A DNA stretch of 20,206 bases, from NCBI GenBank assembly GCA_964011275.1, contig CAXGOB010000083.1, positions 1 through 20,206 on the forward strand, read 5' to 3'. Position numbers and translations under genes: made by a program. Positions 14,428 through 20,206 of the stretch are shown piece after piece; within the stretch, counting starts at the first letter, position 1; every line of letters starts with the position of its first letter. Origin of the DNA: UBA7328 sp002471345 (lineage in GTDB: Bacteria > Bacteroidota > Bacteroidia > Chitinophagales > Saprospiraceae). Under the pieces are notes generated by a model. The model did not search any database and was not told the origin of the DNA. It saw only the letters and a program-made list of their open reading frames with translations.

Positions 14428-15423
14428 ATGAAGATAGCATTTATAAGTGAAATGAACTTTAATGGCAAAATTCCTGCAGACCATAGAAATATGAGAACTG
14501 AATTTGCATGGATGCACGCACTTAATGCTGACCATTATTCTATTTCTCAAGCAGCTGGTGGCGGAGTTTTAAAATATGAACATGTATTTATAATTTTTCC
14601 AAAAGGCAAACTGAATTTAAGTGCCGAAGGTTCAAAAATAGGCAATCAGACAAACCCTGTAAGTGAATTACTTGCATATGATATTGTTGGTCGTTTAAAA
14701 CAAACAAATCAAAACGTTTATTATTTACAGGAAGGTCCTTCGTGGTGGTTTAATGATTATTCAGTAGTAGATCAAATAAATTTTTATAATTTATTGGCGT
14801 CAGTCGATAGGATATTCGCTCATAACGAATATGATGTTAAATTTTATAAAGGTCTAGTTCCTGGTAAACCTGTTGAAACAATGCCTACATTGATGATAGA
14901 AGATTTGATTGGGGATATAGAAGGCCAAAAACAGACCAAAGCGTTCATTGGTGGAAATTTTGCCCGATGGTATGGTGGCTTCCAAAGTTATTTGGTTGCT
15001 CAGGAATTTGATGTTCCTATCTGGGCTCAGTCATCTCACGCAAAAAGAGAAAACGAGGATCAGGTTGAAAGCCTTGCACATATTGGTAGAGTTGACTGGG
15101 TTGACTGGATAAATAAATTATCTGAATTTAAATATGCTGTTCATTTAATGCCAACTATAGCTGCTGGAACATTTAGTTTAAATTGTGCTTATTTAGGTAT
15201 TCCATGTATAGGCAATGAGAAAGTCGATACCCAAAGAATATGTCATCCAGAATTATCTGTTGATGTTGAAGACGTTGAGGAAGCTAGAAATTTAGCAGCT
15301 CTTCTAAAAGAAGATGAAGCTTTTTACAATGAATGTTCTGAAGAAGCAAAAAGAAAATATAGTCTTTACTATGGTCAGGATAAATTTCTTAAAAAAATGA
15401 AAAATATAGGTATTATATTATGA
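14428..15423 (+). CDS. GT-B-like glycosyltransferase of the marine-phage type
   Basis: A 331-residue protein of a family I recognise from T4-like cyanophages and related marine phages, annotated there as glycosyltransferase. Characteristic segments are the N-terminal MKIAFISEMNFNGKIP with RTEFAWMHALNADH (24-37), the VFIIFPKGKLNLSAEGSK strand-loop (52-69), and YLQEGPSWWFNDYSVVDQI near 99-117. The donor half contains HLMPTIAAGTFSLNCAYLGIPCIG near 238-261, analogous to the GT-B donor loop with ALGIP. No canonical E-x7-E glutamate pair is evident. No signal or membrane segment is present. It overlaps the next GT gene by four bases, a pairing that supports working together on one glycan. Donor unknown. 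Confidence 0.78.
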   Translation: MKIAFISEMNFNGKIPADHRNMRTEFAWMHALNADHYSISQAAGGGVLKYEHVFIIFPKGKLNLSAEGSKIGNQTNPVSELLAYDIVGRLKQTNQNVYYLQEGPSWWFNDYSVVDQINFYNLLASVDRIFAHNEYDVKFYKGLVPGKPVETMPTLMIEDLIGDIEGQKQTKAFIGGNFARWYGGFQSYLVAQEFDVPIWAQSSHAKRENEDQVESLAHIGRVDWVDWINKLSEFKYAVHLMPTIAAGTFSLNCAYLGIPCIGNEKVDTQRICHPELSVDVEDVEEARNLAALLKEDEAFYNECSEEAKRKYSLYYGQDKFLKKMKNIGIIL

Positions 15424-16589
15424 AAAATATAACATTAGTAATTCCTAGTTTTAACAACAAGGAACACTTAATAAACAGCTATGAATCAATAAGAAGATAC
15501 TACAAAGATGCAGAGCTAGTTATTATAAATGACGGTTCAGTTGATGGCACATACGAATGGTTAGAAGATTTAGCAGATCCAAATGTAATTAAAATAAATT
15601 CCAAAGAAAGAAAAGGCCATACATATTTTTATGATGAAGGTATAAAAGTTTCAACAAACGAAATTGTCGGCATATTACACGCTGACATGGTTATCGGCCC
15701 TAATTACATTGAGAACATGGTAAAGCATTTGGAGAGAGGAAAGGTTGTTTGTGCGACTAGAATTGAGCCACCAATACATCCTGGAGGCAAAGAAAAAATC
15801 GTAAAGGATTTCGGGATGGATTACCATGACCTTAAATTTAAAGAATTCGAATCATTTGTGCTTTCTGAACAAGAGATACAAAAGGACAAAACTACGAAAG
15901 GTATATTTGCACCATGGGTTTTATATAGGGAAGATCATTTTAAAATTGGTGGCCATGATCAAAAATTTGCACCTTACGGCTATGAAGATTCAGATATATT
16001 TAATCGGTGGATATTAGCTGGATATGAAATGATCCAAAGTAGAGATGCATTTGTTTATCATTTAACTTGTAGAGGCCATAGGTGGAACGAAGGTGTAGGT
16101 ATAGAAAATCCGGACTATAAAGAGCAGATGGAAAGATGTAGAAAGGATTTTATTAGAAAGTGGGGAGACTGGATCCAAAACGATGAATATCAATTTCCTA
16201 TAATACACCCAAAATATAATATAGGAATAAGATTAGAAAATGGCAATCTTATTTTGCTAGAAGCTTTGGAACCGTGGTGTGATAGAATATATACTGAGGA
16301 ATTATTTGGAACAATAGGGAGATCTCAAGATTATGTTGAGAATGAAGAGTCTAAATTTGATTTATCAAAAAGAGTTCACTCTTTGACAGACAATGATAGA
16401 TACGATTATGATGATATCGTTATAGAGATAAACGGTCACGAATTTGGCCAAAATGATTTTAAAAACATTACAATAATGTCACACATTCTCAATGACAGTG
16501 ATTTAGAAAAAGGCTCTTTCGAATTAGGAAATTTAAAAATAACAATAAACAATATTCAAACATACGAACATGAACTCATCAAAATATAA
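15420..16589 (+). CDS. Family 2 (GT-A) glycosyltransferase with C-terminal extension
   Basis: A 389-residue GT2 enzyme. The N-terminal catalytic domain begins ITLVIPSFNNKEHL (4-17), with the nucleotide-binding VIINDGSVDGT (34-44). The metal site is HADM (H87-A-D89-M90), where most GT2 enzymes have DxD, so the first Asp is replaced by His. GGHDQKFAPYGYEDSDIFNR near 178-197 contains the catalytic-base ED pair. The first 240 residues cover the whole GT-A domain. Residues from about 260 to the end, roughly 130, form an extra domain of alternating strands and acidic loops (YDYDDIVIEINGHEF, FELGNLKITINNIQ) that I do not recognise. This resembles an acceptor-binding or oligomerisation module. The 3' end overlaps the nucleotidyltransferase by 20 bases. 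Confidence 0.82.
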   Translation: MKNITLVIPSFNNKEHLINSYESIRRYYKDAELVIINDGSVDGTYEWLEDLADPNVIKINSKERKGHTYFYDEGIKVSTNEIVGILHADMVIGPNYIENMVKHLERGKVVCATRIEPPIHPGGKEKIVKDFGMDYHDLKFKEFESFVLSEQEIQKDKTTKGIFAPWVLYREDHFKIGGHDQKFAPYGYEDSDIFNRWILAGYEMIQSRDAFVYHLTCRGHRWNEGVGIENPDYKEQMERCRKDFIRKWGDWIQNDEYQFPIIHPKYNIGIRLENGNLILLEALEPWCDRIYTEELFGTIGRSQDYVENEESKFDLSKRVHSLTDNDRYDYDDIVIEINGHEFGQNDFKNITIMSHILNDSDLEKGSFELGNLKITINNIQTYEHELIKI

Positions 16590-17019
16590 ATATTGTGTTG
16601 TAACAGGTGCATTTGATGTAATACATCCAGGTCACATACTTTTGCTTAAGGAAGCTGCTAAAAGAGCCACGAATGTTATTGTTCTTTTGCAAGATGATCC
16701 TACAATAGATAGAGATTGGAAAAACAAGCCTATTCAAACAATAGACGAAAGAAAAATGATTTTATCCTCAATAAAATATGTTGATAAAATTATTACATAC
16801 AATACTGAGAAGGAATTGATAGAATTATTGTTTACATTGTGTAACAAATATAAAGACGAAATTGTAAGACTGCTGGGAAGTGAATACCGAGATGGCATAG
16901 TCATCACAGGCCGCGACATAATGAATCTTGAATTTCACACCAGAAACCATGAATGGTCATCGTCTGAGATGAAACAGAGAATATTGAGCAGAGGTACTGT
17001 TAAACCTAGTAAAAAATAA
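16570..17019 (+). CDS. Cytidylyltransferase-like nucleotidyltransferase
   Basis: A 149-residue HxGH-type nucleotidyltransferase, the fold of glycerol-3-phosphate cytidylyltransferase (TagD) and the RfaE/HldE C-terminal domain. TGAFDVIHPGHILLL (12-26) holds the HPGH ATP/CTP-binding signature (19-22). IDERKMILSSIKYVDKII (58-75) is the conserved middle helix. The C-terminal TRNHEWSSSEMKQRI (124-138) is a variant of the family's RT-x-x-IST motif, with R125 and S130-S132 at the functional positions. It could activate a sugar-1-phosphate such as the heptose-1-phosphate predicted from the 6688-9001 genes, or a glycerol-phosphate-type alcohol. The sequence does not decide. It overlaps the GT2 gene by 20 bases, and the first in-frame ATG was used because no better start exists. 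Confidence 0.8.
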   Translation: MNSSKYKYCVVTGAFDVIHPGHILLLKEAAKRATNVIVLLQDDPTIDRDWKNKPIQTIDERKMILSSIKYVDKIITYNTEKELIELLFTLCNKYKDEIVRLLGSEYRDGIVITGRDIMNLEFHTRNHEWSSSEMKQRILSRGTVKPSKK

Positions 17020-17027
17020 AGGCAAAA

Positions 17028-17675
17028 ATGGAACAAGAATTTAAATATAACGAAAAATATAGATTTACAGAAAAATGGTTTGACTCTATGATACCTACAT
17101 GGAATCAGCTTTTTAAAAAATACGGTGAAGATATAGGTGAAATAAATTCAGTATTGGAAATTGGGTGTTTTGAAGGTAGAGCAACAACATGGATTTGCGA
17201 AAATGTTTTACATGAAAAAGATGGACAGAATTATGATGTTGTAGATACATTTGGCGGAACACTAGAAGAACCAGGAATGGTTGGGACAGCTGACCGATTA
17301 AAGAGTAATAATTTTATAGAAGATAATTTTATGCATAATATATCTTTTTTTAAAAATATAAATTTTAATATATACAAAAACTATTCCAATAAAGTACTTC
17401 CTGAATTGTATTTAAAAGATAAAAAATATGACTTTATCTATATTGATGCATCACATAAAGCAGATGATACTTTTGTTGATGCGTACTATGCTGATAAACT
17501 TTTAAATGTTAATGGTTTATTAATCTTTGATGATTATGGATGGCATGATCCGAATGACACTCATATTAACAATTCGCCAAAAGCAGGAGTTGATGTGTTT
17601 CGAGCATTCTATGAAAAAAAATATTCACTTGTCGGAATGGGTTACCAGGTTATACTTATAAAAAACAAAATTTAA
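17028..17675 (+). CDS. Class I SAM-dependent methyltransferase (Methyltransf_24-like)
   Basis: A 215-residue SAM methyltransferase distinct from the one at 13770. Motif I is VLEIGCFEGRATTW (42-55). YDVVDTFGG near 69-77 holds the acidic residue after beta-2. KKYDFIYIDASHKADDTFVD (132-151) is the strand-4 motif in which the D-x-S-H pair binds metal or substrate, and GLLIFDDYGWHDP (163-175) is strand 5 with its DD motif. This set is typical of the Methyltransf_24 / cephalosporin-hydroxylase-like O-methyltransferases common in polysaccharide clusters. AAAGG about six bases upstream serves as ribosome-binding site. It is the last recognisable glycan-type gene before the small-gene tail, and a sugar O-methyltransferase is the best guess. 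Confidence 0.8.
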   Translation: MEQEFKYNEKYRFTEKWFDSMIPTWNQLFKKYGEDIGEINSVLEIGCFEGRATTWICENVLHEKDGQNYDVVDTFGGTLEEPGMVGTADRLKSNNFIEDNFMHNISFFKNINFNIYKNYSNKVLPELYLKDKKYDFIYIDASHKADDTFVDAYYADKLLNVNGLLIFDDYGWHDPNDTHINNSPKAGVDVFRAFYEKKYSLVGMGYQVILIKNKI

Positions 17676-17682
17676 TATAGAT

Positions 17683-17826
17683 ATGGAAAGCAAAGAAAAA
17701 ATAGAAGAAGAAATAAGAAAGGTTGAGATAGAATTGGTCATGGAAGGCTATCTTGATGGGTGGCTTATAAATTATCTCAAGGATAAAATTAAAAAACTTA
17801 AAAAGAAATTAAAGAAAGACAGCTAA
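17683..17826 (+). CDS. Very small Lys/Glu-rich hypothetical protein (47 aa)
   Basis: A 47-residue ORF between the methyltransferase (7-base gap) and the next gene (2-base gap). Composition is extremely Lys/Glu-rich: an acidic-basic N-terminal helix, a short hydrophobic turn (GYLDGWLINYL, 22-32) and a Lys-rich C-terminal helix. It could be a helical hairpin. No Shine-Dalgarno sequence is visible. Its snug placement on the coding strand is the main support. Confidence 0.55.
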   Translation: MESKEKIEEEIRKVEIELVMEGYLDGWLINYLKDKIKKLKKKLKKDS

Positions 17827-17828
17827 TT

Positions 17829-18071
17829 ATGGATTACTATATTTTAATGCCAGGTGACAATAAAGAAGAGGCTCAATACGACTCTAATCATTTAGGAACA
17901 AGAAGTTTTGATATTTTTTGGGCAGGTCAAGGTCTTAAAATATTAATGAAAATGGTAGAGCAAGATCCGGAAATGTTGACACAGATAGTGATAAAGACAG
18001 ATAAAAATGAAAATATTACAGTAACTGATTTTTTAGATGCAATAAACAAATTGCAAGTTAGAATTAACTGA
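17829..18071 (+). CDS. Conserved T4-like phage hypothetical protein
   Basis: An 80-residue soluble protein beginning MDYYILMPGDNKEEAQYDSN. It belongs to a type I recognise as a small conserved hypothetical in marine T4-like phages, usually starting with a similar YYIL-x-PGD signature followed by YD-x-N-x-LG. The C-terminal part (QGLKILMKMVEQDPEMLTQI and DFLDAINKLQ) is helical and amphipathic. Its function is not known to me. It follows the 47-residue ORF by two bases. Its presence is one of the better arguments that the window is phage DNA. Confidence 0.72.
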   Translation: MDYYILMPGDNKEEAQYDSNHLGTRSFDIFWAGQGLKILMKMVEQDPEMLTQIVIKTDKNENITVTDFLDAINKLQVRIN

Positions 18072-18103
18072 TATATATTATTGTAACATCTTTGAAAGTA
18101 GTC

Positions 18104-18481
18104 ATGAAAGAATTAGTTTTGTTAACCATAGCGATCAGCTTATTATATACGGTACTGCCGATAATATCAGCCTGGACATTTATAAAAGCAATCATTAAGT
18201 GGGATATAAGAATCCTCAAAATTTGGTGGTTTAGAACAGCAATCGCAATTGACAAACTAGGAAATGTTATTGGAGCTCCATTTTTTAACGATACTTTTAT
18301 CAAAAAAGGTGGCTATCAATTTGGTAACCCTGAGGAAACTATCAGTTCGATCTTAGGTAAAAACCAGAGGGATAATACCTTAACGAAATTTGGAAGTTTT
18401 TTTAGAATAGCTCTAGATTTTATCGAAAAGGACCACTGTTTTAAATCTATCAACAATAACTTAACAAACACAAGAAAATAA
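18104..18481 (+). CDS. Single-pass membrane protein, unknown
   Basis: A 125-residue protein when begun at the ATG at 18104; a TTG at 18092 in the same frame would add four residues and is less likely. One N-terminal hydrophobic helix (about residues 4-28, LVLLTIAISLLYTVLPIISA and on) is followed by a basic stretch, KAIIKWDIRILKIWWFR. That suggests an inner-membrane anchor with the rest in the cytoplasm. The soluble part contains GNPEETISSILGKNQRDNT and ends IALDFIEKDHCFKSINNN. The DET-S/x-LG/HC pattern resembles small phage membrane proteins of unknown role. It overlaps the next start by one base (TAATG). A 32-base gap separates it from the upstream gene. Lysis or membrane functions are possible but unsupported. 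Confidence 0.65.
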   Translation: MKELVLLTIAISLLYTVLPIISAWTFIKAIIKWDIRILKIWWFRTAIAIDKLGNVIGAPFFNDTFIKKGGYQFGNPEETISSILGKNQRDNTLTKFGSFFRIALDFIEKDHCFKSINNNLTNTRK

Positions 18482-18699
18482 TGAGTATTATAAAAAGACA
18501 CTTATCGATGGATGTTCTAACCAGCTGGTATAGCGAAGGCGGAATGAAATATGTAAAGTACTTATTAGACAAATCAGATGTCTTTGTAATGAGAAATGAT
18601 TCCGAAGGTGTATTAGAAAAATTTTGCGATGCTTATTATGATAAAAATCTTCAGCTTATGGAGGTTTTAATCAACGAAGCTAATATTTATAATAAATAA
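18481..18699 (+). CDS. Small hypothetical protein
   Basis: A 72-residue, mostly helical protein: MKYVKYLLDKSDVFVM (22-37) and EGVLEKFCDAYYDKNLQLMEVLI (42-64) look like two amphipathic helices. No family or catalytic motif is recognised. Its start shares one base with the preceding stop (TAATG), which implies translational coupling to the membrane protein gene. It precedes a ten-base gap with AAGGA for the next gene. Confidence 0.6.
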   Translation: MSIIKRHLSMDVLTSWYSEGGMKYVKYLLDKSDVFVMRNDSEGVLEKFCDAYYDKNLQLMEVLINEANIYNK

Positions 18700-18709
18700 G
18701 GAAAAATAT

Positions 18710-18964
18710 ATGTCACAATTAGCAGATAGAGCAATTGACCCTAGCTTAGGTTATTCAGGTGCACCAAAGATGTTCAACAATGGACCAATCCTTGAAAATT
18801 CACCAGGACAATATCAGAAAACTCGTCCATTAACATTTACTCAAGGTGTTGAGCCAACTTATAGAGGAGACTCTCAAGGAAACACTCACACACCATTGGA
18901 TACGAGAAACATTAGCCCAACACTAGGTTATAACGGAACACCACCTTCATTCAACCCATTTTAA
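18710..18964 (+). CDS. Gly/Pro/Asn-rich protein with internal repeat
   Basis: An 84-residue protein without a hydrophobic core, rich in Gly, Pro, Asn, Ser and Thr. It contains an imperfect internal repeat: DPSLGYSGAPKMFN (14-27) and SPTLGYNGTPPSFN (69-82), each preceded by an R-x-I segment (RAI, RNI). The part between (QYQKTRPLTFTQGVEPTYRG) is similarly polar and probably extended. Such composition is typical of extended arms or decorating segments in virion proteins, but no structural gene is nearby to support this. AAGGA at 18698-18702, seven bases before the ATG, is a good ribosome-binding site, so robust translation is expected. Confidence 0.6.
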   Translation: MSQLADRAIDPSLGYSGAPKMFNNGPILENSPGQYQKTRPLTFTQGVEPTYRGDSQGNTHTPLDTRNISPTLGYNGTPPSFNPF

Positions 18965-18987
18965 TTAAATAAAAGGTTGTGTAAAAT

Positions 18988-19377
18988 ATGTCAAGAAACG
19001 GAGCCGCAGGGGTCATAATACGTTATGAAGATGAATTTCTTTTAATGAAAAGATCTTTAGAAGTAGACAATTACCCAAACACATGGTCTATTCCAGGTGG
19101 TGGAATCGAAGACAATGAAATACCATACCAAGCAGCTATTAGAGAATTGTTTGAGGAAACTCAAATTGATTCGAACGAATTAGAATTTGAAGATTATCTA
19201 GGCACAATAGATAGAAAAGGCAAAGAAGCATTTCATATATTTCTATGGTCCTCAAATTCTAAACTAACACCAATTCTGGATTTTGAACATACAGAATATG
19301 GTTGGTATAAGCTTTCGAAATTACCTGAGCCAATGACTTCGGAAATGATTGAAAAATTATATGAAATAGTTGCTTAA
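18988..19377 (+). CDS. Nudix hydrolase
   Basis: A 129-residue Nudix-family pyrophosphohydrolase, cleaving a nucleoside diphosphate linked to another moiety with Mg2+. The Nudix box G-x5-E-x7-REU-x-EE-x-GU reads from G38 to I60 (GGIEDNEIPYQAAIRELFEE, followed by TQI). E44, R52, E53, E56 and E57 are present; the usual Gly near the end is Gln59. WSIPGGG just before it is standard. Candidate substrates are oxidised nucleotides, NDP-sugars, NAD-type molecules or 5' RNA caps; sequence alone does not choose. AAGG about 11 bases upstream may be its ribosome-binding site. Promoter-like copy 3 begins within its stop codon, so it ends a unit. Confidence 0.9.
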   Translation: MSRNGAAGVIIRYEDEFLLMKRSLEVDNYPNTWSIPGGGIEDNEIPYQAAIRELFEETQIDSNELEFEDYLGTIDRKGKEAFHIFLWSSNSKLTPILDFEHTEYGWYKLSKLPEPMTSEMIEKLYEIVA

Positions 19378-19414
19378 AAATTTTTTTATGTCGGAAATTT
19401 TTAGTATATTAGTA
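19376..19414 (+). promoter_or_regulatory. Promoter-like repeat, copy 3
   Basis: Third copy of the 39-bp element: AAAAATTTTTTTATGTC (19376-19392), a 12-base spacer nearly identical to that of copy 1, TATATTAGTA (19405-19414). It starts within the Nudix stop codon and ends one base before the ATG at 19416. With TATATT as -10, the transcription start would fall at about 19417, so the transcript for the next gene would be leaderless or start inside it. Confidence 0.7.
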
Positions 19415-19415
19415 T

Positions 19416-19901
19416 ATGTCAAATAGGAAATTAATACTCGAATCGAATGTTAGATTAGCTATGAAAAACAGCAAATCAAATAGAGCTGCTGCAAAATTTT
19501 TAGGAGTTTCCTATAACACATATAAAAAATATTCAGAAATGTATTTTGAAAATGGGGTTTCACTGTTTGAAATACATAAAAATGAAAAATGTATAGGTAT
19601 TAAAAAAGAAAGAAAAAGCTTTACAATCCCTATAGAAAAAATACTCAATGGCGAAAAACCTAACTATTCAGTACAAAAGTTAAAAACAAGATTGTTTAGA
19701 GAAGGATTAAAGGCTGAGGAATGTGGATGTTGTGGTTTTAATGAAAGACGAATTACGGATTATCAAATTCCTCTTTTGATTAACTTCGGTGATGGTGATA
19801 AAAATAATTGGAAACTTGAAAATCTAGAAATACTTTGTTATAACTGTTATTTTTTGACTGTTGGGAATCCTTTAGGAAAGAAAAAAGCAATATACATTTA
19901 G
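19416..19901 (+). CDS. HTH plus degenerate HNH-fold DNA-binding protein
   Basis: A 161-residue protein with two parts. Residues 11-44 (NVRLAMKNSKSNRAAAKFLG, then VSYNTYKKYSEMYF) form a helix-turn-helix resembling those that read DNA in homing endonucleases and Fis-type regulators. Residues 100-160 have an HNH-like zinc frame: C103-x-x-C106 and C141-x-x-C144, with the beta-beta-alpha core LLINFGDGDKNNWKLENLEI (120-139). The catalytic His-His of typical HNH nucleases is Asn-Phe (123-124) here, and the His after the second CxxC is Tyr145. It is therefore probably a DNA binder rather than a nuclease. The start directly abuts promoter-like copy 3. An internal ATG at 19461 would remove the first 15 residues but cut into the HTH. 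Confidence 0.7.
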   Translation: MSNRKLILESNVRLAMKNSKSNRAAAKFLGVSYNTYKKYSEMYFENGVSLFEIHKNEKCIGIKKERKSFTIPIEKILNGEKPNYSVQKLKTRLFREGLKAEECGCCGFNERRITDYQIPLLINFGDGDKNNWKLENLEILCYNCYFLTVGNPLGKKKAIYI

Positions 19902-19914
19902 AAGAAGGTATGAT

Positions 19915-20206
19915 ATGAGTGAAAAAAACATGGTGCCTGTTGTGAAAATTAAAGAATCAAATGATTTGGCAAAGTACTGCAGTAAAACAAACCCTGTATG
20001 GCTGGAAAGGTTTTTAAAAATGGTTTTTGTAGGCATTGAGAACGAGATGGAGAGTGTGCCATTGATAGATGTACAGCTGGATGAACAAAGAAAATATAGA
20101 ATAAAACTTTTGGAAAAAGATTATATGACAAGTTTAAAAAGCTTACTTCCTGCTTTTGAAAATATGGAAGAATTTGAAAAATGTAAAAAAATAAGTGATA
20201 TTATTA
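19915..20206 (+). CDS. Hypothetical protein, 3' end outside window
   Basis: An ORF open from the ATG at 19915 to the right edge (97 codons seen). AAGGT (19905-19909) lies five bases before the ATG, a good ribosome-binding site; the ATG at 19910 is followed by a stop after one codon and is not used. The visible part is charged and largely helical: LAKYCSKTNPVWLERFLKMV (18-37), VPLIDVQLDEQRKYRIKLLE, and an acidic stretch (FENMEEFEKC) near 81-90. No family is recognised, and the C-terminus is missing. It follows the HNH-fold gene by 13 bases and probably shares its transcript. Confidence 0.6.
   Translation, partial: MSEKNMVPVVKIKESNDLAKYCSKTNPVWLERFLKMVFVGIENEMESVPLIDVQLDEQRKYRIKLLEKDYMTSLKSLLPAFENMEEFEKCKKISDII

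Noticed and set aside
15826..16017. 63-codon + strand ORF inside the GT2 gene
   Set aside because: It overlaps the conserved catalytic region of the GT2 enzyme in another frame and has no motif of its own.
18092..18103. TTG start for the membrane protein
   Set aside because: A normal ATG follows four codons later, and other genes in the window use ATG.
4228..19414. Firm assignment to a Bacteroidota host from the TATATTAG element
   Set aside because: It differs by one base from the TAnnTTTG consensus, and frequent AAGGT/AAGGAG ribosome-binding sites are unusual for that phylum, so the host stays open.
542..20131. Numerous minus-strand open frames of 60-127 codons
   Set aside because: All lie opposite strongly supported + strand genes, have no recognisable domains, and are expected in AT-rich coding DNA read antisense.
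1..20206. CRISPR array, insertion sequence, integrase or attachment site
   Set aside because: No regularly spaced repeats, transposase or recombinase motifs, or terminal inverted repeats were found; the only dispersed repeat is the 39-bp promoter-like element.

Overview
The window looks like part of the genome of a large tailed phage, most likely a T4-like marine myovirus that I know only from metagenomic-style sequence. It is AT-rich, every supported gene is on the + strand, and genes abut or overlap by 1-30 bases. The longest gene-free stretch is about 95 bases. Several proteins (14428-15423, 15420-16589, 16570-17019, 17829-18071 and the short DegT at 7595-8221) are of types I associate with marine T4-like phages rather than bacterial chromosomes. 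No capsid, tail or replication gene is present, so the phage assignment rests on gene style and on those families.

Positions 1-17675 are mainly a glycan island. It holds seven glycosyltransferases: GT-B types at 3, 1408, 9024 and 14428, and GT-A/GT2 types at 3603, 4284 and 15420. Sugar-nucleotide genes sit between them. They are a UDP-sugar epimerase (5101), a sugar N-formyltransferase-like protein (6033), an HddA-like heptose-7-phosphate kinase (6688), a miniature DegT aminotransferase (7595), a GmhA-like isomerase (8226) and a mini HAD phosphatase (8708). Then come a GDP-fucose/colitose synthase (9980), a ColD-type lysine-less PLP 3-dehydratase (10860) and GDP-mannose 4,6-dehydratase (12007). 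A cytidylyltransferase-fold enzyme (16570) and two SAM methyltransferases (13770, 17028) complete the set.

Two pathways can be read from this. The first is GDP-mannose to GDP-L-colitose, a 3,6-dideoxyhexose, by Gmd, ColD and a ColC/Fcl-like reductase encoded back to back. The second is sedoheptulose-7-phosphate to an activated heptose by GmhA, HddA, the HAD phosphatase and possibly the nucleotidyltransferase. No flippase, O-antigen polymerase or ligase was found. The product is therefore either added to phage or host molecules in the cytoplasm or handed to host export machinery; this is inference.

Positions 17683-20206 hold small phage genes: unknown proteins, a single-pass membrane protein, a Gly/Pro-rich protein with an internal repeat, a Nudix hydrolase, a degenerate HNH-fold protein with an N-terminal helix-turn-helix, and a gene cut by the right edge.

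Three copies of a 39-bp promoter-like element (4228, 12999, 19376) divide the window into transcription units. They share a -10-like TATATTAGTA and a conserved upstream block near -30. Genes directly behind them lack a Shine-Dalgarno sequence, whereas operon-internal genes commonly have AAGGT or AAGGAG. The host cannot be fixed from this. The -10 block is one base from the Bacteroidota -7 consensus, but frequent Shine-Dalgarno-like sequences argue the other way.
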